Below are positions 42,737 through 52,594 of a stretch of 64,000 nt of DNA, one piece after another. The number at the start of each line of letters is the position of its first letter. Position 1 is the first letter of the stretch. The DNA lies in the NCBI GenBank assembly GCA_036504155.1, contig DASXVQ010000235.1, positions 3,605 to 67,604 on the forward strand, given 5' to 3'. The position numbers were made by a program, and so were the translations under genes. The DNA comes from JACRCT01 sp036504155 (GTDB lineage Bacteria; Myxococcota; Myxococcia; Myxococcales; UBA5297). The notes under the pieces were generated by a model. It made no database searches. It saw nothing but the letters and a program-made list of their open reading frames with translations, and was not told the DNA's origin.

Positions 42737-43414
42737 TCAGGCGGCGAAGGCCGTGCCCCGGCGCTTCTTGAGCCACCAGATCGTGGCCACCACGACGCCG
42801 ACGCCGAGCCCGAGGTGCAGCGCGTACTTCTCGAAGAAGTACCGGTCGTCCCCGCCGAGGTAGTCCTCGAGGTCGACCAGGCCGCTGGCCGTGTCGACGA
42901 CGAGGTCGCCGACTTCGCCGCCGGCCTTCTGCAGCAGGGACAGCCTCTTCTCGCCGTCGACGAGGGCGAGGCTCGCGTTGGGGTGCTCGATCGCCAGCGC
43001 CGGCGCCGCGTCGGCCGCGGACAGGTCGAGGAAGACGGAGGGCCGCTCGCCCGCCGCGCCCAGGCCGCCGAGCGCCTCGGCGGAGACCTTCTCCGCGCCC
43101 GCGGCCTTGGTCACCCGGAGCAGCTCGCCGTCGGCGCCGCGGGCCAGGAACGTCGCGCCGCGGGCGGCGTCTTCGCCGAGGCCGGCGAAGAGCGGGGCGG
43201 CGCGCTCGGCCGCCACGACCGCCGACATCCCCGCCGCGGCCTTCCCGACCTTGGCGACCTTGCCGAGCTTGGCGAGCCTGGCCGCCTTCCCGACCTTGGC
43301 GACCTTCCCCAACTTGCCGAGCTTGGCGAGCCCACCGAGGAGGCCCGCGTGGGCCGGAGCCGGAAGGCCGGCGACCAGAAGCGCGAGCAGGACGACGAGC
43401 TTTCGCGAGTTCAT
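42737..43414 (-). CDS. Exported protein with KLGKVAKVGKAA repeats and C-terminal membrane helix
   Basis: A 225-residue protein. The signal peptide (about 1-23) is followed by a Lys/Gly/Leu/Val repeat region (about 26-60) in which LAKLGKVAKVGKAA occurs about twice. This makes an amphipathic or basic helical stretch. The globular part (about 75-185) is Ala/Asp/Leu-rich. A C-terminal membrane helix (about 195-215) ends in KKRRG. It may be anchored with the repeats in the periplasm. No known family. It converges on the TolC-like gene with 12 bp between. Confidence 0.68.
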   Translation of the reverse strand: MNSRKLVVLLALLVAGLPAPAHAGLLGGLAKLGKLGKVAKVGKAARLAKLGKVAKVGKAAAGMSAVVAAERAAPLFAGLGEDAARGATFLARGADGELLRVTKAAGAEKVSAEALGGLGAAGERPSVFLDLSAADAAPALAIEHPNASLALVDGEKRLSLLQKAGGEVGDLVVDTASGLVDLEDYLGGDDRYFFEKYALHLGLGVGVVVATIWWLKKRRGTAFAA

Positions 43415-43520
43415 GCCGTCCAGCGTACCGAGCCCTCGGAGAGACCATCAAGGCGCGGCGTCGCCGCGGCCTGGCTCTGGCGCGCCGTCTCGAGCCGCGA
43501 GCAGGCTGGGCCGAGCGGGC

Positions 43521-44339
43521 CTACTCCTTGACCCCGCCCGCGGTGAGCCCGCGCACGATCCACCGTTGGAAGGCCAGCACCAGCAGGACCACCGGCAGAG
43601 TCGCGACCACGGTCGCCGCCAGCGTCTGCCCCCACGGGACCTGGTAGCGCCCCCGCAGCAGGGCGATGGCCACCGGCGCGGTCTGGTGCTCCGGCCCGGT
43701 GGTGAACGAGAGCGCGAAGAGGAACTCGTTCCAGCAGTAGATGAAGGTGAGGATCGCGGTGGTCGCCAGGCCCGGCAGCGACAGCGGCAGCACCACCTCC
43801 CACAGGGCGCGCAGCCGGCTCGCCCCGTCGACCATCGCCGCCTCCTCGAGCTCGCGGGGCAGCTGCCGGAAGTAGCCGACCAGGAGCCAGACCGTGAGCG
43901 GCATGGCGAAGGTCAGGTAGGGCAGCACCAGCCCGGGGTAGCTGTCGACGAGCCCCGCCCAGCGCAGCAGCAGGAACAGGGGCGAGACGATCGAGATCTG
44001 CGGGAACATGCTCACGGCGAGCACCAGCGCGAGCAGCGGCGCCTTTCCGCGGAACTCCAGCCGCGCGAGCGCGTAGGCGCACAGCGAGCCCAGCACCATG
44101 CACAGCAGCGTGCTGCTGCCTGCCACCACCAGCGAGTTGCGCATCGGCAGCCAGAACCGGCGCTCGACGAGCAGCGCATGGTAGTGGGCCAGCGTGGGAT
44201 CGGTGGGGAAGAGGGAAGGCGCCTCGAAGAGCCGGGCCTCGGTGACGAGCGACGAGACGGCGGTCCAGTAGTAGGGAAAGACCAGCGCGGCGACCAGCAG
44301 GAGAGCGCCGGTCGTGGCCAGCGCACGGGCGGTCCTCAT
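43521..44339 (-). CDS. Sugar-type ABC permease (MalG-like)
   Basis: A 272-residue permease of the carbohydrate uptake type 1 family with six membrane helices and the EAA loop EEAAMVDGASRLRALWEVV (about residues 180-198) that docks the ATPase. It starts with a 4-bp overlap (ATGA) on the fused binding protein/permease, so the two subunits are made together. No ATPase follows. The operon ends 106 bp before the repeat-protein gene. Confidence 0.9.
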   Translation of the reverse strand: MRTARALATTGALLLVAALVFPYYWTAVSSLVTEARLFEAPSLFPTDPTLAHYHALLVERRFWLPMRNSLVVAGSSTLLCMVLGSLCAYALARLEFRGKAPLLALVLAVSMFPQISIVSPLFLLLRWAGLVDSYPGLVLPYLTFAMPLTVWLLVGYFRQLPRELEEAAMVDGASRLRALWEVVLPLSLPGLATTAILTFIYCWNEFLFALSFTTGPEHQTAPVAIALLRGRYQVPWGQTLAATVVATLPVVLLVLAFQRWIVRGLTAGGVKE

Positions 44340-46609
44340 TCGCGGGTCCCCTTCGTGAGGTCGCCGCCGAGCAGCCGCACGTAGGCCAGCGCCAGCACGA
44401 ACGTGACCCCGAAGACGACGACGGAGAGCGCCGCGCCCAGGCCGAAGCGCAGGTCCTGCAGCAGCGCCTCGAAGGTGAGCAGCGACAGCGGCTCGGTGGC
44501 CACCCCGGGCCCGCCGCCGGTGAGCACGTAGACGAGGTCGAAGACGCGGAAGGCGTCCAGGGTGCGGAAGAGCAGCGCCACCAGCAGCGCGGGCTTGAGC
44601 AAGGGCAAGGTGAGGTAGCGCAGCGTCTGCCACGCGCCGGCGCCGTCGACCCGCGCCGCCTCGTAGAGCGCCGGATCGATGCCCTGCAGCCCGGCCAGCA
44701 GCAGCAGCGCGACGAACGGCGTGGTCTTCCACACGTCGGCCAGGATCAGCGGGACCCAGGCTGCCCGTGGGTCGACGAACCAGGCGAAGCTCCGCTCGCC
44801 GAGGCCCAGCGCGGAGAGGGCGGGCCCGGCGAGGCCGGCCTGGCTGTCGAACATGAACCGCCAGATCACCGCCGCCACGACCGCCGGCACGGCCCAGGGG
44901 ACGAGCACCGCGGCGCGCGCCACGGCTCGGCCCCGGAAGGCCCGGTCGAGCGAGAGCGCCAGCACGAGCCCCAGGCCCAGCTCGCAGGCGACGGTGGCGG
45001 CGGTGAAGGCCGCGGTGCGCGCGGTCGCGCCCCAGAACCGCCCCGACCCGAAGAGCTCGCGGTAGTTGTCGAGCCCCACGAACGGCTGGCCGAGCCAGGG
45101 CATGCGCAGGTCGTGCAGGTGCAGCGAGTCCCAGGCCGTCCAGGCCAGCGGGAAGACGGCCACGAGGACCACCGCCGCCAGCGCCGGAGCCATGAGCGCC
45201 CAGGCGAGTGGCGCCTCGCGCAGGGCCCCACGAGGCGTGGCGGGGTGCAGCCGGGCCCTCTTCCTCAAGCCGATCAGCAGCGCCACGGCCGCCACCGATG
45301 CGGCCGCGGCTGCCAGGGCCCACGGGAGCGCGCTGCGCCGCTCAGGCGCTTCGCGGGGCTCGCCGCCCAACCCGGTCCGTTCGAACAGGGAGCGCACCTC
45401 GCGAGCCGCCTCTCCGAGCGCCGTGGCCGGCGGGGCCTGCCCGGTGAGGGCCCGGTGGACCGCCACCTGGAGCGAGACCGACAGCTCGGTGTAGACGGGC
45501 GTCACCGGCCGCGGCGTGGCGCTCTCCACGATCCGCAAGGCGTCCGCCGGCGGCACGGCCAATCCGGGCAGCGGGCTGGCATAGAGGGATCGGCGGGCGG
45601 GGAACTGGCCGGCGACCTCGGCTCGTTCGCGCATCTGCTCGGGCCCGGTCAGGAAGCGGACGAGCGCCAGGGCCTCGGCGGGCCGCCGGCTGTAGGCGCT
45701 GACCGCGAGCTGCGAGCCCCCGAGCGCCGCGGTGGGCCGGCCGCCCGGCTGCGCGGGCATGGGCGCCACGGCGAAGCGCCCGGCGACCTTGGAGGAGGCC
45801 GGGTCCTGCATCAGGCCGTAGGCGTAGGGCCAGTTGCGCATCAGCGCGGCCTGGCCGTTCTGGAAGGCGAAGCGGACCTGCTCCTCCTGCCAGGCCAGCG
45901 CCGCGCGCGGGACCAGGCCCTCCTCCACGCAGCGGCGCATGAAGCCCAGCGCCTCCACCGCGGGCGGCTCGTCCAGGGCCACCGCTCCATGCGAGCCGAG
46001 CACCGAGCCGCCGAAGCCTCCGAGGAACTCGCCGAAGACCGTCACCAGCCCTTCGTAGCGCGCTCCCTGCCAGACCAGGCCGTAGGGCAGGCCGTGGCTG
46101 CGCTGGGCCCGCCGCGCGAACTCCGCCAACTCGTCGAAGGTGCGCGGCGCGTGAGGCATCAAGTCGGTGCGCCAGTACAGCATCCCCACGTCCACGAACC
46201 AGGGCAGCGCGTAGAGCCGCCCATCCCAGCGATCGGCCTCGACGGCGGGCGCGAAGAAGTCGCCGACCTCGAGCGCTCCCTCGTCGAGCGGCCGCAGCCA
46301 GCCTGCGGCGGCGAACTCCGGGGTCCAGATGACGTCCAGCTGCAGCACGTCCGGCTCGGGCACGCGGGCGTTCAGCCACTGGACGTAGAGCTGGTGGCGC
46401 TGGTCCGCGGCGTCCGGAGTGTGGCGCAGCTCGACGCGCAGCCCCGGACTCTGCGCCTCGAAGCGGCGAAGCTGCCGGAGCAGCACCTCGCCCTCGGCCC
46501 CGACGCTGCTTCCGGAGAAGGTGATCGTGTTCCCCGCCGCGGGCCCTGCGCGGCAGGCAGCCAGCAGGCCCAGCAGGGCGGTCAGCGAGACGAGGGCCCA
46601 CGCGCGCAC
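44336..46609 (-). CDS. Fused solute-binding lipoprotein and MalF-like permease
   Basis: A 757-residue fusion. Residues 1-19 are a lipoprotein signal (LLGLLAAC). Residues about 25-425 form an extracellular sugar-type solute-binding domain (family 1). A membrane helix (about 440-462) and a basic loop come next, and residues about 475-757 are a CUT1 permease with six helices and EAARVDGAGAWQTLRYL (EAA loop). The frame is unbroken between the domains and both are complete. It is first in the operon with the MalG-like permease. The substrate could be a disaccharide. The missing ATPase is probably shared with another importer. Confidence 0.85.
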   Translation of the reverse strand: MRAWALVSLTALLGLLAACRAGPAAGNTITFSGSSVGAEGEVLLRQLRRFEAQSPGLRVELRHTPDAADQRHQLYVQWLNARVPEPDVLQLDVIWTPEFAAAGWLRPLDEGALEVGDFFAPAVEADRWDGRLYALPWFVDVGMLYWRTDLMPHAPRTFDELAEFARRAQRSHGLPYGLVWQGARYEGLVTVFGEFLGGFGGSVLGSHGAVALDEPPAVEALGFMRRCVEEGLVPRAALAWQEEQVRFAFQNGQAALMRNWPYAYGLMQDPASSKVAGRFAVAPMPAQPGGRPTAALGGSQLAVSAYSRRPAEALALVRFLTGPEQMRERAEVAGQFPARRSLYASPLPGLAVPPADALRIVESATPRPVTPVYTELSVSLQVAVHRALTGQAPPATALGEAAREVRSLFERTGLGGEPREAPERRSALPWALAAAAASVAAVALLIGLRKRARLHPATPRGALREAPLAWALMAPALAAVVLVAVFPLAWTAWDSLHLHDLRMPWLGQPFVGLDNYRELFGSGRFWGATARTAAFTAATVACELGLGLVLALSLDRAFRGRAVARAAVLVPWAVPAVVAAVIWRFMFDSQAGLAGPALSALGLGERSFAWFVDPRAAWVPLILADVWKTTPFVALLLLAGLQGIDPALYEAARVDGAGAWQTLRYLTLPLLKPALLVALLFRTLDAFRVFDLVYVLTGGGPGVATEPLSLLTFEALLQDLRFGLGAALSVVVFGVTFVLALAYVRLLGGDLTKGTRE

Positions 46610-46762
46610 GGGACCGACTCTCGGCCGGCACTCCGGAGGCGGCAAGGCGCGGCCGGTCGAGAGAAGACAGCCTGTCGCCTCGCGAGCAAGCGGGCGGAAT
46701 GCCCCCTCGCAGCCCGGGCGACGGGGCAGGGGTTTCCGCAGGGAGACGGGCGCGGCGCGGGC

Positions 46763-46768
46763 TAGAAT
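46763..46768 (+). promoter_or_regulatory. Putative -10 element (GCTAGAAT) for the kinase/regulator operon
   Basis: TAGAAT after GC, 22 nt before the ATG of the histidine kinase. It belongs to the GCTAnnnT set seen before other genes. Confidence 0.4.
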
Positions 46769-46789
46769 GCCTGCGCACCCGAGCGCCCC

Positions 46790-48159
46790 ATGACCACCAC
46801 TCCCGAACCCCGTGGCTTCTTCGAAGAGCTCCACCGCGAGGAGTTCGCGCGGCTGTTCGCAAAGATCATCGGCGCGCGCATCTATGTCGCCCCGGTGGTG
46901 GGGACGCTCGCCATCGGCCTGGGGATCTGGGAGCCGATGCCCTGGCGGCGGATCGTCCTCATCGGCCTGGCCTTCGCCATGATCTCCCTGAGTGTCGTGG
47001 AGGTCTGGCGCTACCGACGCTTCGGGATGACTCCGAGGTCGGCGGACCTGAACATCGCCGCGGGGGTGCTGGGCCAGCTCGTCATCACCAGCATCACCGG
47101 CGGCCTGGAGAGCCCGACCCTGCCGCCGATGGTGCTGCTGTCGCTCTTCGTCGGGATGATCATGATCGAGCGCCCCTGGTACTTCTGGGGGCTCCTCGGC
47201 CTGCAGATCTCCTCGCTGTGGGTCATGGGCTATGTCGCGGTCCATGGCCTCGTCCCCGGCTACAACCTGGAGCTGTTCGGCGGCGGCGTGCGCGCTGGGC
47301 ACGGAGCGATCCACCTGTGGACGACCGCCGCGGTGATGACCTTGGCGATCATCGGCGCCGCGGCCCTCGGTCGCGGGCAGCGCAACGTCTTCGGCACCAT
47401 GGTCTGGCGCGCGCTGGAGTCCACCGAGCAGCTGCGCCGCGAGCACGCCGAGCGCTCGCGCGAGATGGTGGCTCTCTTCGGGGAGATCGCCCACGAGCTG
47501 AAGAACCCGATGTCGACCGTGAAGGGGCTCTCGGCGCTGCTCACCCAGAACGTGGGCGAGGAGGGCAAGGGCGCCGAGCGGCTCAAGGTGCTGCGCCACG
47601 AGGTGGACCGCATGCAGTCGGTGCTCGAGGAGTTCCTCAACTTCTCGCGACCGGTGGTCCCGCTCTCGGTGGAACGCGCCGACCTCGCGCGGCTCTCCAC
47701 CGAGATCGTCGAGCTGCACGAAGGCCTGGCACGCGAGAAGGGCCTGGCCCTCGGCGTGAAGGCGGCCCAGGCCCAGGTGCGCTGCGACCCGCGCAAGGTC
47801 AGGCAGATCCTGGTGAACCTGGTCCAGAACGCCCTGGAGGCGAGCGCCCCGGGCGCGGCGGTCGAGGTGGTCTGCGCCGCGCGCTCGGACGGCGGCGCGC
47901 AGGTCGAGGTGCTCGACCGCGGCTCAGGGCTTTCGCCGGAGATCCTCTCGCGGCTGTTCGAGCCCGGCGCGACCACCAAGCCCAAGGGGACGGGCTTGGG
48001 GCTCACCATCGCCCGGGCGCTCGCGCGCCAGCACGGCGGCGAGCTGACGCTGGCGGCGCGTCCGGGCGGCGGCTGCGTGGCGCAGCTGGTGCTGCCCGCC
48101 GAGCCGGTGATCGCGGCGAGGCAGGGGCAGGGGCAGGGGGAGTCGGAAGGAGCGGGCGC

Positions 48160-48163
<4 letters not shown>
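46790..48163 (+). CDS. Membrane sensor histidine kinase
   Basis: A 457-residue sensor kinase with five or six membrane helices (about 30-210) and almost no periplasmic domain, so the signal may be sensed in the membrane. The dimerisation/phosphoacceptor helix has His235 in GEIAHELKNPMS. The ATPase domain shows the N-box NLVQNALEAS, DRGSGL (G1) and GTGLGL (G2). The C-terminal Gln/Gly-rich tail has no known role. Its stop overlaps the start of the NtrC-type regulator (ATGA), which is its likely partner. Confidence 0.92.
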
Positions 48164-49535
<1,372 letters not shown>

Positions 49536-49539
<4 letters not shown>

Positions 49540-50396
49540 TCACCGACCTCGTCCGCGCCGACTTCTGGGAGCCGCCCGGCGAGCTGGGCTTCGAGACGCG
49601 CTTCGGGGACCTGCTCAAGGACGCGGAGCTGACCGCCCAGTTCTGCCTGGACCCGCGAGCGCCGCGGCCGGAGCTCGTGCAGGCCGCGACGCACCTGTAC
49701 ATCCGCCTGCAGGCCATCCCCTCGGTGCTGCTCAACTACAAGATCTGCGTCGACTTCGGCCTGCCGCTGCACCCGACGCAGTACATCGACTACGTGCGCT
49801 TCGAGAAGAACCCCGACGCGTACATGCCGTCGACGCGCAAGTTGGCGCAGGAGCTGTTCCTCGAGTCGATCGACATCGTGCGCTCGGCCTATCGGCTCAA
49901 GCCCATCTGCCCGATGCGGCTGGCCGGCCTGCGCGCGCGCATCCCCGAGTTCCTGACCGGGTTCCTGTACACGAACACCCCGGACAAATACACGTGGCGC
50001 GCCTCGGAGCCGCTGGCGATCAAGGCGGTGGCGGAGAAGGTGAAGAAGGCGGGCTTCGCGCCGGACCTCATCGTCGGCGCGGCGCACGGCAGCATCCGCC
50101 CGGCGCTGCTGCTGGCGGAGCTGCTCGACTGCGAGCTGTATTTCCTGCGCTTCTCGATGTTCAAGCGCGACGACGAGCAGCCCATCCGCTCGGCGTCGGA
50201 CGAGGTGTACCTGGAGCGGTTCCGGAGCAAGAAGGTGCTGCTCTTCGACGAGGACGTGGCGAAGGGGCGGACGCTGAAGGCGTTCGCGACGTGCTTCCAG
50301 GGGCAGGCGGCGGAGCTGAGGACGGCCTCGGTGCTGAGGCACTACCTGGCGCCGTTCGATCCGGACTTCGTGGGAGAGGTCTTCTACGACGACTGA
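49536..50396 (+). CDS. Phosphoribosyltransferase-like protein
   Basis: A 286-residue protein. The first 140 residues are not similar to a known domain by eye. The second half resembles a type I phosphoribosyltransferase: DLIVGAAHGSIRPALLLAELL (flexible loop region) and KVLLFDEDVAKGRTLKAF, in which the PRPP-binding DDvxtTG motif is changed to DEDVAKGRT. Activity may be altered or absent. Its GTG start overlaps the regulator stop, so it is co-expressed with the two-component system. It may be a signal-linked nucleotide enzyme. Confidence 0.6.
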
Positions 50397-50433
50397 CGCG
50401 GAGGTCTGCCTCCACCGCCGCGCGCCGCCTGGG

Positions 50434-50456
50434 CGGAGCCGCAAGCGTCAGCGCGC
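50434..50456 (+). repeat. Dispersed intergenic repeat, copy 2
   Basis: Identical 23 bp to 33821-33843, also with similar right flank (ggagg...gtgacgag). It lies 37 bp after the phosphoribosyltransferase-like gene. Confidence 0.8.
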
Positions 50457-50600
50457 GGAGGACACCTGCCCTGGCAGTGACGAGGCCGGTACGGGCACCT
50501 CGCCGTCAGTACCCGGGGACCGCCGCGCAGGCAGCGCGCGCGGAGGCCCGATTCCGGGGCAGGTCTCGCGCCGGCTTTTCCCGGGCGGGACCGAGGCCCG

Positions 50601-51665
50601 TCACTGCTCCTGCGCCTCCGGGACGATGAGCCGCAGCGCGCGCTCGAGGCACTCGATGCGCACGCGGGCCATCTCCGGGAACTCCTCGCCGTCGACCTGC
50701 GCGGCGATGGGCTCGCCGCGGGTGCGCATCTGGAAGGTCAGCTCGAGCTTGGAGGCCTTGATCATCCGCGCGTGCGCCAGCCCCACCTCCTCCAGGTCGC
50801 GCGAGAGCGAGCCGGAGTGGTCCAGGTAGAGCAGGGTCTTGGAGAGCCAGTCGCGCCTACCGGCGAAGGGCATCACCTCCACCAGGCCGTCGTCGTGGCG
50901 CGAGTCGGGGTCGAAGCACCACAGGCCGGCGTAGATCCGCGGGCTCTTCACCACGAGGTCGGTCAGGCCCTCCCAGCGCAGCTTCTTGCCGTCGGCCACC
51001 ACGTCCACGTCGAACTTGGTCTCGAAGAGGTAGGACTCGGCGAAGGCCTTGAGCGCCGCGGCGGCGTAGACGACGTGGTCGCGGAAGAGGAGGCGCACGA
51101 AGGGGATGTCCTCCACCACCTTGCGGTCCTCGTTGCGCATCCGCAGCGCCTTGGGCCCCAGGCCCCAGCCGGCGCTATCCACGAAGATCTCCTCGCGGAT
51201 CTTCCCGCCCTGCTCGTCGAGCGCCGTCAGTCGGGAGATGTCGAAGCCGGTCTCGTGGCCGGCGCGGACCACGTCGACGTTGCGCTCCAGCGCGCTCTCG
51301 GCGCTGTCCAGGCCGAAGCTGCGGCCGATGTCGTTGGCGGTCCCGGTCGGCAGGATTCCCAGCGGGACCTGCTTGGCCAGCCCGGAGGCGAACAGGCCGC
51401 GCGCGACGTCGGAGACGGTGCCGTCGCCGCCCATGGCGATGACCAGCGAGAACCGGCCGCCCTCCAGCGTCCGTTCCAGCACCGCCGAGGTGCGGCCCTC
51501 GGGCTGCGTCGCCAGGAACTCGTGCGCGATGCCGGCCTTGTCGAGCAGCTCCCGCGCCAGGACGATGCGCTCGTCGTTGCGGCCGCTCTGCGCGGCGGGG
51601 TTGCCGACGAGGAGCGCCTGAGGGCGGCTGACGGCCTTCCTCTTCTGCGTGGTGCGCTGGGCCAT
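50601..51665 (-). CDS. Diacylglycerol/sphingosine kinase-like lipid kinase (YegS family)
   Basis: A 354-residue cytoplasmic kinase of the DAGK catalytic family. NPAAQSGRN opens the fold, and the ATP site is AMGGDGTVSDVARGL with LGILPTGTANDIGRS. The C-terminal domain ends in AAQVDGEEF. Substrates in the family are diacylglycerol, phosphatidylglycerol or sphingoid bases. The presence of a serine palmitoyltransferase-like gene in the window makes a sphingoid substrate possible. The ATG at 51665 lacks an SD. It is divergent from rnhA. Confidence 0.85.
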   Translation of the reverse strand: MAQRTTQKRKAVSRPQALLVGNPAAQSGRNDERIVLARELLDKAGIAHEFLATQPEGRTSAVLERTLEGGRFSLVIAMGGDGTVSDVARGLFASGLAKQVPLGILPTGTANDIGRSFGLDSAESALERNVDVVRAGHETGFDISRLTALDEQGGKIREEIFVDSAGWGLGPKALRMRNEDRKVVEDIPFVRLLFRDHVVYAAAALKAFAESYLFETKFDVDVVADGKKLRWEGLTDLVVKSPRIYAGLWCFDPDSRHDDGLVEVMPFAGRRDWLSKTLLYLDHSGSLSRDLEEVGLAHARMIKASKLELTFQMRTRGEPIAAQVDGEEFPEMARVRIECLERALRLIVPEAQEQ

Positions 51666-51715
51666 GGCGGAAGGGATTGTGCGACGGAGCGCGGGCGCCG
51701 GTCGAGGAGCCGGTG

Positions 51716-51721
51716 TAGGTT
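51716..51721 (+). promoter_or_regulatory. Putative -10 element (TAGGTT) for leaderless rnhA
   Basis: TAGGTT ends 5 nt before the rnhA ATG. It would give an essentially leaderless mRNA, as for several other genes here. Confidence 0.3.
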
Positions 51722-51726
51722 GGCGC

Positions 51727-52206
51727 ATGACTTCAGGCCGGCCAAAGCTGGGCGCCGACGCGCCCCAAGTCGAGCTCTTCACCGACGGCGCCTGCTCGGG
51801 CAATCCGGGCCCGGGCGGCTGGGGGTATCTGCTGCGGATGGGCACGCACGAGCGCGAGGGCGCCGGCGGCGAGAAGCACACCACCAACAACCGCATGGAG
51901 ATCATGGGCGCCATCCGCGGGCTCGAGGCGCTCAAGCGGCCGTGCAGGGTGAACCTGTGCTCCGACAGCCGCTACGTCGTGCAGGCCATCAACGAGTGGC
52001 TGGCCGGCTGGAAGAAGAAGGGCTGGCGGCGCAACTCGGGGGCCGACGGCGAGCTGCTCAACGCCGACCTGTGGAAGGAGCTGGACGTGCTGCTCCACGT
52101 TCACGAGGTCGAGGCCCGCTGGGTGCGCGGGCACGCCGGCCACGCGGAGAACGAGCGCTGCGACGAGCTGGCGCGGCACGGCATCGAGCTGGCCAAGGCC
52201 GGCTGA
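51727..52206 (+). CDS. rnhA: Ribonuclease HI
   Basis: A 159-residue RNase HI that cuts the RNA of RNA-DNA hybrids. All parts of the active site are visible: Asp in TDGACSGNPGPGGW, Glu in TTNNRMEIMGAI, Asp in CSDSRYVVQAI, and His plus the last Asp in WVRGHAGHAENERCDELA. The length is typical. The start ATG at 51727 is 62 bp from the divergent lipid kinase. It is followed by the 48-bp tandem repeat array. Confidence 0.95.
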   Translation: MTSGRPKLGADAPQVELFTDGACSGNPGPGGWGYLLRMGTHEREGAGGEKHTTNNRMEIMGAIRGLEALKRPCRVNLCSDSRYVVQAINEWLAGWKKKGWRRNSGADGELLNADLWKELDVLLHVHEVEARWVRGHAGHAENERCDELARHGIELAKAG

Positions 52207-52212
52207 GCGCCC

Positions 52213-52453
52213 GACACCCCGAGCTTGTCGAGGGGCCAGAATTCGATCTCTGTGGACCGCGACACCCCGAGCTGGTCGAGGGGCCCAGAATTCGGTCTCT
52301 GTGGACCGCGACACCCCGAGCTGGTCGAGGGGCCAGAATTCGATCTCTGTGGACCGCCACACCCCGAGCTGGTCGAGGGGCCAGAATTCGATCTCTGTGG
52401 ACCGCGACACCCCGAGCTGGTCGAGGGGCCAGAATTCAGTCGGTCTGGTCCGT
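52213..52453 (+). repeat. 48-bp tandem repeat array, about five units
   Basis: Units start at 52213, 52261, 52310, 52358 and 52406, each 48 bp (49 in the second, by one extra C). Each has a GACACCCCGAGCTGGTCGAG block (with near palindromic CCCCGAG..CTGG..GAGGGG), then GGCCAGAATTCGATCTCTG and TGGACCGC. The last unit decays after AATTCAG. Units are nearly identical. Confidence 0.9.
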
Positions 52454-52509
52454 GGCTGACCCGCGGGTTCATCCGGTCGAAAGTGTTCTCGCTTCCGCAC
52501 GGACCGGGC

Positions 52510-52538
52510 TCTGGCCCCTCGACGAGCTCGGGGTGTCG
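52510..52538 (-). repeat. Inverted partial copy of the 48-bp repeat core
   Basis: TCTGGCCCCTCGACGAGCTC.. on the plus strand is the reverse complement of the core of the 48-bp unit. It ends 57 bp before the DUF2252 start. Confidence 0.8.
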
Positions 52539-52594
52539 TGCATGCCGGCCGCCCGCGTGGCACACTCTCCCATCTGATCGAACCGGAGGGAGCC

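Noticed and set aside
44336..46609. Frameshift joining two separate genes
   Set aside because: The frame is open through both domains with no stop, the linker has a sensible tether helix, and the gene overlaps the next one by 4 bp as in other operons here.
52213..52453. Possible CRISPR array
   Set aside because: The repeats follow each other without unique spacers, and no cas genes are near.
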